Shown here one piece after another: positions 1-9,789 of a stretch of 64,000 nucleotides of DNA. Position 1 is the stretch's first letter, and each line of letters begins with the position of its first letter. The notes beneath the pieces were generated by a model. It worked only from the letters and a program-made list of their open reading frames with translations. It did not search any database and had not been told where the DNA came from. Both the position numbers and the translations under genes were made by a program. Source of the stretch: Atherinomorus stipes (lineage: Eukaryota > Chordata > Actinopteri > Atheriniformes > Atherinidae); the NCBI GenBank assembly GCA_023101725.1, contig JALJCO010012637.1:1-64000 (forward strand), read 5' to 3'.

Positions 1-643
1 TGTTGAGGAATAAAAAAATGATCTCTCAGGTGGAAGAATTTGAGTCGAGTCCGTTTATGCCTTCATAGATTTATTACAACATGAGACGTCTCACAGAAAA
101 TCAAACAGAGAATTCTCTCGTATCAGATGAAACACAAGCTTTTATAACTTCACACTCTCTAAAATGTTGCTGGACAGAAATGTCTTTGCCACACTCCTGC
201 TTGTTATCAGCGGTTACTTATCTTGTCCTTGGGTGAAGCAAACACTTCATTCTGCTGAGTCTCTAATAAAAATGCAGTTAGCCAAAGATAAAAACTTACA
301 ATTAGTTAGTTGCAAGACAGAATATATAACAATAATTCATTATTCCATTGCAGATGGAGAAGTTGACATTTTTCTATTTGCTATGTGCATGATTATCTAC
401 TCGGCAGGGGGAGTTTAGCGTGAGGGAGTCGCTTAAGTTTCCACGTTATCTGCTCCTACATACCAGAGAAGAACAAGTGTTCTGACCAACAGAGCTTTTT
501 ACATAAATGTGTGTTTTGTTTCAGTTCCACAAAACTGCTGCCTGATCAGAGCATAAGGCACTTGTGTGATTTATACAGGATTATACTGAGACACATGATT
601 AAAGATATTTTAATAAAGTAAAATAGCACAAATTTCTTTCACA
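1..643 (-). repeat. 3' LTR of the endogenous retrovirus
   Basis: The sequence starts TGTTGAGG and ends TTTCACA on the plus strand, giving the canonical TG...CA ends. It matches 7427-8069 along its full 643 bp. By eye I count one substitution (g/t near 438) and two compensating single-base indels, near 112 and 408. On the minus strand a TATAAA box (141-146) lies about 65 bp before an AATAAA polyadenylation signal (70-75), a normal U3-R-U5 order. Confidence 0.95.
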
Positions 644-656
644 TTTCCCTCCTTTT
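644..656 (-). other. Polypurine tract of the endogenous retrovirus
   Basis: Thirteen uninterrupted pyrimidines on the plus strand (a purine run on the minus strand) directly abut the inner edge of the 3' LTR. This is where the plus-strand primer for reverse transcription is expected. Confidence 0.85.
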
Positions 657-857
657 GATCCTACTGGATCAACCAGAAAGAGAAATTTGTACAACAAAGA
701 GACTCTGAATGGGGCATCAAAGTAGTCACTCCTTTCGGTTTAAGACAACTCATCATACAGCAGAGTCAGAGAAAAATGCAGGCTGTTTTGTGGGGACAGA
801 ATTAGGTTGAGAGCTGAAGCTAAAGTCAAGAAAAGCATCATTAACTTAAAACTTTAT

Positions 858-1219
858 TTACACAGAATCTTCATCAGAAGAGTCATCAGAGGAGGAAGAG
901 GAGTCAGAATGGGACATGGAAGGGGAAAGGGGAGGGGTAACTGGCAAATCATCCTGAGGGAGAGTTTGGTACACAAGAGTGGGGGCTGGGGGCAAATGGG
1001 AACCTAGAGCCGTGTTTGATGAGATGAGGATGGTTCAGGAGTGAGGGTGAGATTGGGAGGGGCAGAGGAGGGGGTGGAGGAGTTGGCTGGATCAGGATGA
1101 GGGACGAAGAAGAGAATGGGGAGTGTGATGATCAGGGACACGATGAGGAGACTTCAGAGGGACCCACGGAGAGACCAGTTCAGCCTTCTGAAGGGATGCC
1201 ATGATCCCGGACGCTCCAT
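858..1219 (-). pseudogene. Remnant in the env position of the retrovirus
   Basis: Between the integrase stop and the polypurine tract there is room for only about 0.8 kb, far too little for a normal env. On the minus strand an ATG at 1217-1219 opens a short basic peptide. It soon shifts frame into a hydrophobic stretch (SLIITLPILFFV) that looks like a signal peptide, then into Pro/Ser-rich sequence. A further frame closes at 858-860 with a Ser/Asp/Glu-rich tail. The final TAA overlaps an AATAAA hexamer (853-858). I read this as an env with most of its body deleted, or an accessory frame. No transmembrane subunit, disulphide motif or fusion peptide is visible. Confidence 0.5.
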
Positions 1220-1477
1220 GGTGGGCGGGGCTGTGGTGGTGACTTGGCACGTCACGTGGAGCAGTGTGCACACAGATTTACACACTGATCTTGCTTGAGA
1301 GCGGTGCTCCTAGTTCTTCAGATGTGGGAGAGACTACCCCACACCCACTTCCTCTCACAGGGATTATTCTGCCCTATGTGTGATTGGAAGCTGCACCAGA
1401 TGACAATGCGTTGTTTCCTGATGTGGTTCACACACTGGAGTTGCTAGGGAGCGGTGCAGCAGCTGTTAAGGTGGTGA

Positions 1478-3292
1478 CTACTGTGTCGCAGCAGGGGCCA
1501 GGGCTGGAACAGCTCGACAATGTGATGCGTGAACCCACGTAGCTCTCCCAGAAACCTTAACTGCAGTCTGCGTGGTGAGGAGGACTTGGTAGGGACCAGT
1601 CCACCGCTGTGAGTTCCACCTTCTCCGGCGGAAGTTTCGGATCAGGACCCAATCTCCTGGCTGGAGTGTGTGCAGGGTGGTTTCTGCAGGGCTAGGAAGA
1701 GCAGCTGCTACCTGCGAACGGATATCTGCCACAGTTTTGGACAAGTTAACACAGTAGGTTAGCATATTACTCTCACAGAGGGATGTTTCCGGAGGAGGGA
1801 CCTTGGGTGGTCCTGCACCAACACGAGGAGGTCCTGCAAACAAAATTTCATAGGGAGACAAATTTGAGTTAGTGCGCTTGCGCATTCTCATATACATTAA
1901 TACAATTGGGAGTGCTTTTGGCCATGGAAGTCCAGTTTCTTCACAACATTTAGAAAGTTTGTTCTTTATGGTTCCATTCTCTCTCTCCACAGCTCCACCA
2001 CTGGCTGGATGATAGGCACAGTGTTTTCTGGCATCAATACCAAGGTATTTGGAAATTTGGTCAATGGCTTCATTTGCAAAGTGGGCTCCATTGTCACTAG
2101 ACAGGACCCTTGGAATTCCCCATCTGGGAATGATTTCACTCAGCAGTGCTCTGGCTACAGATGATGCATCTGCTTGGGAAGTAGGAAAAACTTCCACCCA
2201 CTTACTCCACATGTCCACCAAAACTAGGCAGTATTTCTTACCACAGGATGGAGTCAGCTCAATGAAGTCCATCATCACATGTTCAAAGGGGCCTGTTGGA
2301 GGCTGATGTGCTCCAAGTTTGAAGTTTGGGCGAGATTTATGTGTGTTGTGTGTGGCACATGTTAAGCATGCCTCACAGTATTTCTGTGCCACTGGTGTGA
2401 AACCTTTTGTGAACCAATTTTCAGTCATCATTCTCATCATAACCCCTTTTGACACGTGGTCTAACCCATGTGTCAATTTGGCATAATGAGGAAAAAGGGC
2501 AGAAGGAAGGCAGGGCTTACCATCAGGGCCAAACCAACCTTCAGGTGTGTGAGCAGCACCAGCAGTTTTCCATGCTGTTTTGTCTGCTGGAGTAGCCATG
2601 GACTGGAGGTCTGTCAGAGGAGAGGAGGGAACAGAGACAGAGGTAGGAGCAGGAGGGGGAGGGGGAAGGAGAGAAGCTGATTTCGCTGCACTATCAGCTC
2701 GAGAATTTCCTGCAGAGACAGAGTCAGATGAGTTGGTGTGAGCAGGACATTTACAAACAGCCACTTCTGTGGGGAGAAGAATGGCATCAAGCAGTTGTGA
2801 AATGAGGAAATGGTTCAGTACAGGTTTACCATCAGATTTCAGGAAGCCACGATGTTTCCACAAAGCACCGAAGTCGAAAACAACGCCAAATGCATATCTG
2901 GAGTCAGTGTAGATGGTTACACGCTGATTTCTAGCCAACAAGCAGGCTTCAGTCAGGGCAACTAGCTCAGCTGCTTGGGCTGAGTAGTTAGAGGGAAGGG
3001 GACCAGAAACTAGAGTGTCATGGTCAGAACAGACAGCAAAACCAGCTCTGTTTGTGCCATGGCTATCACGAGAGGCGGAGCCATCCACATACAGAACCAG
3101 GTCAGGGTTGGGCAAAGGAGTGTCAGTCAGGTCTGGTCTGGGAGTGCAGGTCAGTGCCAGTTCAGCAGAGCAGTCATGAGGGGTGCCATCATCAGGTAGA
3201 GGAAGGAGAGATGCAGGATTCAGGCCAGTACAGCGCTTAACTGTAGATTTGGCATCTAAGAAGACATGTGTGATATCTAGGAAACGAGACAC
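1478..3292 (-). CDS. Retroviral RNase H and integrase (C-terminal part of pol)
   Basis: An open frame of 604 residues without an ATG (the frame entry is GTG), so it is the distal part of pol and not a separate gene. RNase H carries the four acidic residues D70 (YVDGS), E109, D130 (YTDSR) and D200. A linker rich in proline and serine follows. Integrase has an N-terminal zinc site (H275, H279, then Cys pairs at 306-312), a DD35E core (D342, D400, E436 in GGAVERENG) and a C-terminal SH3-like module with WTGPY. All catalytic residues are intact, unlike the RT just upstream. Family knowledge: RNase H removes the RNA template and integrase joins viral DNA to the host chromosome. Confidence 0.93.
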   Translation of the reverse strand: MSRFLDITHVFLDAKSTVKRCTGLNPASLLPLPDDGTPHDCSAELALTCTPRPDLTDTPLPNPDLVLYVDGSASRDSHGTNRAGFAVCSDHDTLVSGPLPSNYSAQAAELVALTEACLLARNQRVTIYTDSRYAFGVVFDFGALWKHRGFLKSDGKPVLNHFLISQLLDAILLPTEVAVCKCPAHTNSSDSVSAGNSRADSAAKSASLLPPPPPAPTSVSVPSSPLTDLQSMATPADKTAWKTAGAAHTPEGWFGPDGKPCLPSALFPHYAKLTHGLDHVSKGVMMRMMTENWFTKGFTPVAQKYCEACLTCATHNTHKSRPNFKLGAHQPPTGPFEHVMMDFIELTPSCGKKYCLVLVDMWSKWVEVFPTSQADASSVARALLSEIIPRWGIPRVLSSDNGAHFANEAIDQISKYLGIDARKHCAYHPASGGAVERENGTIKNKLSKCCEETGLPWPKALPIVLMYMRMRKRTNSNLSPYEILFAGPPRVGAGPPKVPPPETSLCESNMLTYCVNLSKTVADIRSQVAAALPSPAETTLHTLQPGDWVLIRNFRRRRWNSQRWTGPYQVLLTTQTAVKVSGRATWVHASHCRAVPALAPAATQ

Positions 3293-3531
3293 AGAGAAAT
3301 GAGAGGTGCGATGTTAGAAGGATGTGAGTCACAGCATGAGGAACCAACAAAGTCAGTGGAGATAACCTACTATGTCTCGAGAAGCAAGAACCGCTTTTTA
3401 GCTGCAGCAACAGCACGGAGACAAGTTGGGAGTCCTGCAGCTACAGGATCCAGTTTCCCAGAGAAATAGGCCACAGGCCTGAGTTTGTCACCATGTGTCT
3501 GAAAAGAAGAGAAGTCATGCAACCAGAACGT

Positions 3532-4723
3532 TCATCCACAGTTTGTGTGAAGGGTTTTGAGGGGTAGGCAAACCAAGAATGGGAGGGGACATAGAGCACG
3601 TTTTAGGTCAGCAAAGGCTTCCTCAGCAGCAGGAGTCCATTGCAATGAGGAGCGTGTTGTCTGGAGTGAGCAGCATTCGGAGGGGCGCTCACGTTCAGAG
3701 TAGTTTGGAACAAAGGCTCTACAATAGGAGCACAGACCCAAAAAAGACAACAGTGTTTTGTGGTGGTGGGTTTTGGGGCTGACTGAATGGAGCTGTGTGT
3801 TTTTGAGAAAGGGACTTCCCTTCTCTGTGAGGACATGTCCAAGAAATGTGACTTTTTGTTGCAAAACTGATTTGTGGCGGCTGACTTTATGGCCTTCAGC
3901 TGCAAGGTGACAGAGGAGTTTTTCGTGTATTTTTGACTGATTGGGTTGGGGAACAGACAAGCAGGTATTACATACTGTAGGAGGACTGAACCTGGACTAA
4001 AGACAGGGATGACAGGGATGCAGCAAGGCAGCATTGTACACTGTGGGAGACTCGTTACCCCTGGGGCATTCTGGTGAAAGTGTACCTTTTCCTTCAAACT
4101 GGAAGGCAAACCAGTACTGAGAGTCTGGATGGACTGGTACATAAAATAGGGTTGGAGAGATCGAGAGCTGAATACCATTGTGTACCTGGAGGAATTTTGG
4201 AAGGAGTGTGTGGGTTTGGTACGAGGAGCTGGCATGAACTGCAGCATTACTGCTGTGAGATCTGAACAAACTCCATTTAGGAGCAGGGGGAGGCCTGTTT
4301 TCTTCACAGGAGGATGGGTGTGTTCACTGGTGAGTCATCACAGGGGCGAACCACACCAGTTCTTAACAGGGACTTGGAAACAGGACAGATCCCTTCAATT
4401 GCTTCAGGCCTGAGGGGATACTGAGCACGTCTGGGGCGATATGAGGATTTAGGGGTCACAACTAGAGGCTCACAGTTCTTAATAAAGCCTACATCATATT
4501 TTCCTTCAGCCCAAACAAAGGGAGGAACTAGGGCCAAGTCTGGATCTTCTGCAGCAGATACAGACATGAGGGCTGGAGAGGAGGGGGTGGAGTCTTCTAC
4601 CAAGTAGAGAGACCTCAGTGCACTCAGTTGGACTGAGAGGGCAGTGCGGAACACCTGGGCAGATGGAGAGTGAAAAACAAAGGGGTCAACAGTCTGACAC
4701 CAATCAGTGAGTTCATTACACAT
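3532..4723 (-). pseudogene. Broken retroviral reverse transcriptase
   Basis: RT homology is scattered over three frames. An N-terminal part (4304-4723) has RPRRAQYPLRPEAIEGI, the RT palm entry. A middle part (3997-4269) contains VPVHPDSQYWFAF. The connection region (3532-3960) contains VTFLGHVLTEKG and a leucine-rich SFLGLCSYCRAFVPNY. Frames change near 4300 and near 3990. Where the catalytic Tyr-X-Asp-Asp box belongs, the sequence reads QYVIPAC (about 3961-3983), so the paired aspartates are absent. The enzyme cannot be functional from this copy. Confidence 0.85.
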
Positions 4724-4724
4724 T

Positions 4725-5579
4725 TTAGTCCAGGGGCCTAAATCTGCACCTATCAGTGGGGTTTTTTGCTAGTGAAACATGGGGATCACTATGATTAACC
4801 TGGAAAAATTGGGTCTGGGATGGAGACAAACAAACGGACAGAGCGCAGCGCGTTGCAGACCAGTACAGGTTGCAGGTGAAAATAGTGTCATTTACACTTT
4901 GGAAAAATTCTTCCTCATACTCAGAACATCTTTCTGTGCTGACTTTTGTAGTGCAATGCACATGAGAGGGCTGCATCATTTCAGCTGAAGGGCTCACTTT
5001 TGCCTGTGCAGTAGAAACTAATTCATCTGCCTGAGAAAAATTTATCCACCATTGATAAACAAAAAGAGTTTGTGTGGTCGAGGATTTTAGAGTCTGTTTT
5101 AGTAGGGAATAGGAGTACTCCTCAGCTTTTACAGGTTTAACACCATCAGGAGTTGGAACCAACTTAATTTTGAACATGAGGATGAGATCTCTGGCCATCA
5201 GGTTGAATGGACAAAATGGAGATAGAATGAAAGAGTGCTGTACTGTCATCCCAGCTTCTTCTGATTCACAAAGCAAAGGGACAGTAAAACGCTCTCGCAT
5301 TTCCTCTCCAGAGGCACCAACAGTAAACAAAGAACAATCACTCATAGGTGTGTCAGGGAGTTCAGCTAATCTAATTACTGAAAAAGTCGCTCCAGAATCA
5401 ACTATGAATGTCATCACTTTGCCTGCTACTGTCAAACGGAGAGTAGGCAGGGACTGAACACTGTCTGTAGTGGGTGTAAGCGATGCATTTACAAGAGCTG
5501 TGTGTGTGTGCGTGTACTCATCTGGATCAGCTGACACCGTCTCGTTCTGTGCAGGCAGGCGGCTGTCATCAGGCCACAC
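4725..5579 (-). CDS. Retroviral aspartic protease region (pro)
   Basis: An open frame of 284 residues entered without ATG. FIVDSGATFSVIR near residues 58-70 is the retroviral aspartic-protease active site (D61-S-G). After the protease the frame runs into a 150-residue stretch of low similarity that should connect to RT, ending 2 bp before the next frame. Normally the protease is made as part of a Gag-Pro-Pol precursor and cleaves it. The active site is intact, but expression would need a frameshift from gag and the downstream RT is broken. Confidence 0.8.
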   Translation of the reverse strand: MWPDDSRLPAQNETVSADPDEYTHTHTALVNASLTPTTDSVQSLPTLRLTVAGKVMTFIVDSGATFSVIRLAELPDTPMSDCSLFTVGASGEEMRERFTVPLLCESEEAGMTVQHSFILSPFCPFNLMARDLILMFKIKLVPTPDGVKPVKAEEYSYSLLKQTLKSSTTQTLFVYQWWINFSQADELVSTAQAKVSPSAEMMQPSHVHCTTKVSTERCSEYEEEFFQSVNDTIFTCNLYWSATRCALSVCLSPSQTQFFQVNHSDPHVSLAKNPTDRCRFRPLD

Positions 5580-6755
5580 CTCCTGGTCTCCGCCCCCTCT
5601 GTTGTTTACTCAATCGGAGGAGGAGCTGGGAGGAGCTCCTCGACCATGCTGGTTGTTGAAGTTTCCACGCCCACGTCCACCTCTGGCATCTCCTCTTCCC
5701 CGCCCCCTCTGGATGTTGGTAATCAACATCATCATCATCGTCAGAAGTCTCCCAGCCAGGTGTCTTTGGCGCACAGTCTCTTTCGAACTGGTCTTTCACA
5801 AGAGACAGTTGTGCTGGGGTCATGACATGGGACAGGACTCTGGCCATTTCATAAGCAGTTGGGGTGAATTGTTTGATGAAAATCAGGATCTCATCAGCCA
5901 TCTTTGCACCGCCTCTGTCTGGTGTTGGTAACTGTTTGGCCATTCTGGTCATGTCTTCAAGTGTCCAAGCACGGTAAACATACATGGGGCCTTGAGGTCC
6001 AGCCACCTGTACCATTGGTAGTTGTATAACAGGGAGTGGCTGAGTCTGGGCTGGAGGGAACAGAGAGCTCAGGAGACTTCGGGTTCTGCCTGCGATGGGG
6101 GAGAAGTTGTCAGGGGGTGAAGGCTGGTTCTGGCTGCCACTCTGGCTGGTCTCGAGCCGGACAGGGGTTGAAGTGGATGAGGAAGCAGAAGACACCAGGC
6201 TCTCGCTGAAGGTGCTGGAGGATGCAGGATCTCCACCAGAGGGAAGTGGGTCAGAGGAGGAAGCCTGGGGTGGAGGTTGTTGTTCCACGTCTCCTGGTGT
6301 TGATGGGGCAGGGATCTGATAAGGAGGGGGTGAGGAGTCCTGGAGATCGACCTCAGACAGGGACACCATCTGCAGAGAAGGATAAAGACAGCCGGCAGAT
6401 TTCTGAGGTTTCTTTGTCTTTTCAGGTTTCATAGGCATTTCTTTCATCATCTGTTTTCTTTCTCTCTTCTCACATTCTGTTTTCCACATTCCAAGACATT
6501 TTTCCATACATTCCACCATTTTACATCTTCAGTTTTTAATTTCTTTTTGGAAAACATGTCATCTTTGTCTTTCTGTAATCTTTCACACAATTTCTCTAAC
6601 TGGGTTCTGCTGAAAGAACCACCTTTAGGAAAACCTCTGTCCTCCCAATACTTCATGAAAATACAAGAATCCACTCCATATTTTTCTTTCATGAAAATTA
6701 CATGAGTAGATTCAGGTTCCACAGGTTTCTGTTCTTTTCCTCCTTGGGCGCCCAT
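5569..6755 (-). pseudogene. Broken retroviral gag (matrix, PPPY linker, capsid fragment, RG-rich tail)
   Basis: The first ATG (6753-6755) begins MGAQGGKE, with a glycine at position 2 suited to myristoylation as in matrix proteins. This frame stops at 6447. An overlapping frame (5569-6519) continues with DSSPPPYQIP, a PPxY late-domain motif, then Pro/Ser-rich linker, then QGPMYVYRAWTLEDM, which resembles a capsid start. Only about 100 residues of capsid-like sequence remain, so most of capsid seems deleted. The end (about 5640-5710) encodes an Arg/Gly-rich basic stretch in another frame. No CCHC zinc knuckle is seen. The frame changes make this copy non-coding for full Gag. Confidence 0.75.
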
Positions 6756-6852
6756 TTTTCCTGGTCTTGTTCTTTGAACTCACAGGTTTACCTGACTGTC
6801 CGTAGACAGTAAACTGACTATCTGATCTTGTTTAAAAAAAAAACTCACAGAT

Positions 6853-7073
6853 ACTGACTCCGGTCTTATTATTTCTGCACTCACAGGAATTATTCTGATC
6901 TTGTATTATATACTCACAGACCCTGGTCTTGTTACAGTATAATTCACGGATTTATTCTGATATTACTGACTCCGGTCTTATTATTTCTGCACTCACAGGA
7001 ATTATTCTGATCTTGTATTATATACTCACAGACCCTGGTCTTGTTACAGTATAACTCACGGATATATTTTCTA
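6853..7073 (-). repeat. 112-bp tandem duplication in the retroviral leader
   Basis: A unit starting actgactccggtcttattat at 6853 repeats at 6965 with near-perfect identity. One visible difference is attcacgg versus actcacgg. It lies between the primer-binding site and gag, where packaging and dimerisation signals usually sit. Confidence 0.85.
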
Positions 7074-7404
7074 CCTGATATGAGGAGGTGAAGAACAGAA
7101 CCTATGGTTACTATGAAGGCAATGGACTACAGAGTTAAAATTACACAATATCTGTTCTATAATTGTCTATCTATTCTTCTAACAATACTTAATTCATTAA
7201 CATTATTATCATCCATACAATACTAAAATTTGAAATGAAAAACTTCTCACCGAGTTTGGATCATTTGCCTCGCCAGGTTCGAGGATCCTGCGCCGTCGAC
7301 CGGGAGCACGAACCCCGATCCTCTCTCTCTGAAATCCTAAGTGAGGTTTTTGAGGATGTTAGGTGATCAGCCCCGTGGCTCCATCCCGGCGGACGAACGA
7401 GGAA

Positions 7405-7422
7405 TCCCACTTCTGGACACCA
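7405..7422 (-). other. Primer-binding site, tRNA-Leu-like
   Basis: Four bases inside the 5' LTR, the minus strand reads TGGTGTCCAGAAGTGGGA. This is complementary to a tRNA 3' end closing in CCA. It matches the 3' end of tRNA-Leu(CAA) as I recall it, except for one extra base. Position and TGG start are strong. The tRNA identity is an inference. Confidence 0.7.
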
Positions 7423-7426
7423 AAAA

Positions 7427-8069
7427 TGTTGAGGAATAAAAAAATGATCTCTCAGGTGGAAGAATTTGAGTCGAGTCCGTTTATGCCTTCATAGATTTAT
7501 TACAACATGAGACGTCTCACAGAAAATCAAAACAGAGAATTCTCTCGTATCAGATGAAACACAAGCTTTTATAACTTCACACTCTCTAAAATGTTGCTGG
7601 ACAGAAATGTCTTTGCCACACTCCTGCTTGTTATCAGCGGTTACTTATCTTGTCCTTGGGTGAAGCAAACACTTCATTCTGCTGAGTCTCTAATAAAAAT
7701 GCAGTTAGCCAAAGATAAAAACTTACAATTAGTTAGTTGCAAGACAGAATATATAACAATAATTCATTATTCCATTGCAGATGGAGAAGTTGACATTTTT
7801 CTATTTGCTATGTGCATGATTATCTACTCGGCAGGGGAGTTTAGCGTTAGGGAGTCGCTTAAGTTTCCACGTTATCTGCTCCTACATACCAGAGAAGAAC
7901 AAGTGTTCTGACCAACAGAGCTTTTTACATAAATGTGTGTTTTGTTTCAGTTCCACAAAACTGCTGCCTGATCAGAGCATAAGGCACTTGTGTGATTTAT
8001 ACAGGATTATACTGAGACACATGATTAAAGATATTTTAATAAAGTAAAATAGCACAAATTTCTTTCACA
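7427..8069 (-). repeat. 5' LTR of the endogenous retrovirus
   Basis: The 643-bp partner of 1-643, with the same TG...CA ends. The minus-strand promoter has TATAAA at 7568-7573 and the polyadenylation hexamer AATAAA at 7496-7501. Its outer edge (8069) abuts TRIM coding sequence, and bases 3-5 of the LTR provide an in-frame TGA to that frame. Confidence 0.95.
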
Positions 8070-9688
8070 AGATGATCAGGGCGGCCGAGTTTGTCCCCAT
8101 ATTATAGCCAGGGTTGAAGAATGGGTAGGGCCGCTCGCTAAAATCACAATAAGGAGGTATATAAGAGTGGATGAGTGTTGCAGCATATATATCATAAAGA
8201 GAAACTCGCCCCCCCCTAATAGCAAAAAACCCCCCCTTTTCTGGGGGTTTTGTGGTACTGCCTTCTGATGGGCTCCATTTGGGCCACAAAAATATATTTT
8301 TTTTTTTTTTTCTTTTTTAGGGAAACAGAGAAGCATTTTTATTTTGTTGAGTTGATGCATTTCTTGGTACTAACTTCCTTGGCTAATCCCAAAACCAATC
8401 AATCCTTCCTTCAAACCTGAACGCAAAAGAAAAACATCCTGAATGACTGCTCTCCGAGAGCACCAATGTAAGAAAATCTCTTTGGACTGTCGGGAAGTTT
8501 CTGAATTCCATCTCCTTGTCCGATTTGTTTCCCACCATCAGACAGGATGAGAGCTGGATGTGCTGTTTCAGGATCAATGGTCACATCCACTGCATACTGC
8601 TGGATCCTCGTCAGCTCAGTAACATCGAGCAGCCTTTCTGTCTCTTCACTGACGGTCTTCATGAGATTTTTCACGGCTGCTTTCATAGTCACTGTGTGTG
8701 ATGAGCATACGCTGACATCAGCCCAGTCTTCCATGGGTGGGAGGGGGCTCAGGGACGAGGCGCTTTGGAGGAAGTCCAGGTGGTCTTCAGTGGAAAATAG
8801 GTGCGTTACCTCAGACTTACTCTTCATCAACTCAGAGATTTCCTCCTCCAGTTCTTCGATGAAGCTCTCAGCCAGTTCCTCTGTTGTTTTCTGTTTCTCT
8901 TCAATCATTTCAATAAGCTGAGCCAGACCTGCTTCAACAGACGCAATCAGAGCTTTGCAGGTCTCAACACCGGCTGCCGTCACTTTATCTGCATCCTCCT
9001 TGCTCAGCTTCACTGACTGTTGGATCTGCATGATCTTCACTTGTCTCTCACAGATCTTCTTCCCCATATCATCAGTTATCTCCTCCAGTTCCTTCTTCTT
9101 TCCTTCATACGCTTCAATCAAAGGAACAATGTTGTGCCCGTAATGATGCAGATTGGACTCAGTACAGGACTGACACACGCACTTCTGGTCCGTCTTGCAG
9201 AAGAGCTCCAGAGGTCGCTCATGCTTCTTGCACATCCTGCCTTCCAGGTTCTCCACAGGATCAATCAGTGCATGTTTTGTCCTACCTGTGATGCTCTGGT
9301 GAAGCTCCAGGTGAGCCTCGCAGTAGGAGGTCAGACACACCAGGCAGGACTTCAGAGCCTTCAGTTTGGTTTCAGTGCAGACGTCACACAGAACTGCTCC
9401 TGCTTTGGCTTCTTGCTGCTCTGAGCTGCTTCTTTCTTTCTTCTGAACTGACTTTCTGAACTCACCAGCAACTTCTGAAATCAAAGTGTTAATGTGAAGT
9501 TCAGGTGTAGCATTAAAAGGCTCTTTACATATGGGGCACAGATCTTTGGCATCACTGTCCCTGTGTTGCATGATGCATGTTTTGCAGAAGTTGTGACCAC
9601 ATGGTGTGGTGACTGGATCAGTGAACACCTCCAGACAGATGGCGCACAGAAGCTGATCTTCACAGAGGAGACTGCAGGAGGTCGCCAT
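8070..9688 (-). pseudogene. TRIM E3 ligase-like gene with decayed SPRY domain, cut by the retrovirus
   Basis: The start ATG (9686-9688, MATSC) follows an acceptor-like tttgttttcag, as in the neighbour at 14730. The first 425 codons are open. They hold a C3HC4 RING (residues 15-54, CAIC...CGHNFCKTC...CPIC), a B-box1-like zinc motif (VLCDVC), a B-box2 (CKKHERPLELFC...), a coiled coil (about 185-300) and a PRY start (TIDPETAHPALILSDGG). The frame stops at 8411-8413. The rest of SPRY continues in other frames, for example SLYDIYAATLIHSY and ERPYPFFNPG, up to 8070 where the retroviral LTR begins. Several shifts lie in homopolymers (8212-8245, 8291-8316), so some may be assembly errors. A truncated RING-B-box-coiled-coil protein could still be made. 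The exact TRIM subfamily is not resolved. Confidence 0.85.
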
Positions 9689-9789
9689 GTCTGAAAACAA
9701 ACAGATAACATGTTAAATAACAACAGGCTGTTATTTGATTTATAAATTGATTTTGTAAAAGTAACTCTGAAGGAGCTTGAAAGCTCCAC

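Larger units (their letters stand above)
1..8069 (-). mobile_element. Endogenous retrovirus, full-length but defective (class I-like)
   Basis: A complete LTR-bounded provirus reads right to left. Parts in transcription order are: 5' LTR (7427-8069), primer-binding site (7405-7422), leader with a 112-bp tandem repeat, gag (6755-5569), protease (5579-4725), reverse transcriptase (4723-3532), RNase H plus integrase (3292-1478), an env-position remnant, a polypurine tract (644-656) and the 3' LTR (1-643). RNase H and integrase show all catalytic residues and the integrase has a GPY-type C-terminal module, which points to gamma/epsilon-like (class I) retroviruses. Gag, protease-RT and env lie in several frames, so the copy cannot be autonomous. 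The left flank is outside the window, so the target-site duplication cannot be tested. The right flank is TRIM coding sequence. Confidence 0.93.

Noticed and set aside
164..418. Plus-strand open frame with a hydrophobic start, repeated at 7591-7911
   Set aside because: It lies in both LTRs, antisense to the provirus, and has no family resemblance. Its repetition is only LTR duplication.
9681..9700. Four extra residues (MFSD) before the TRIM starts at 9688 and 14730
   Set aside because: They are encoded by intron sequence just upstream of a splice acceptor, so the following ATG is the start.
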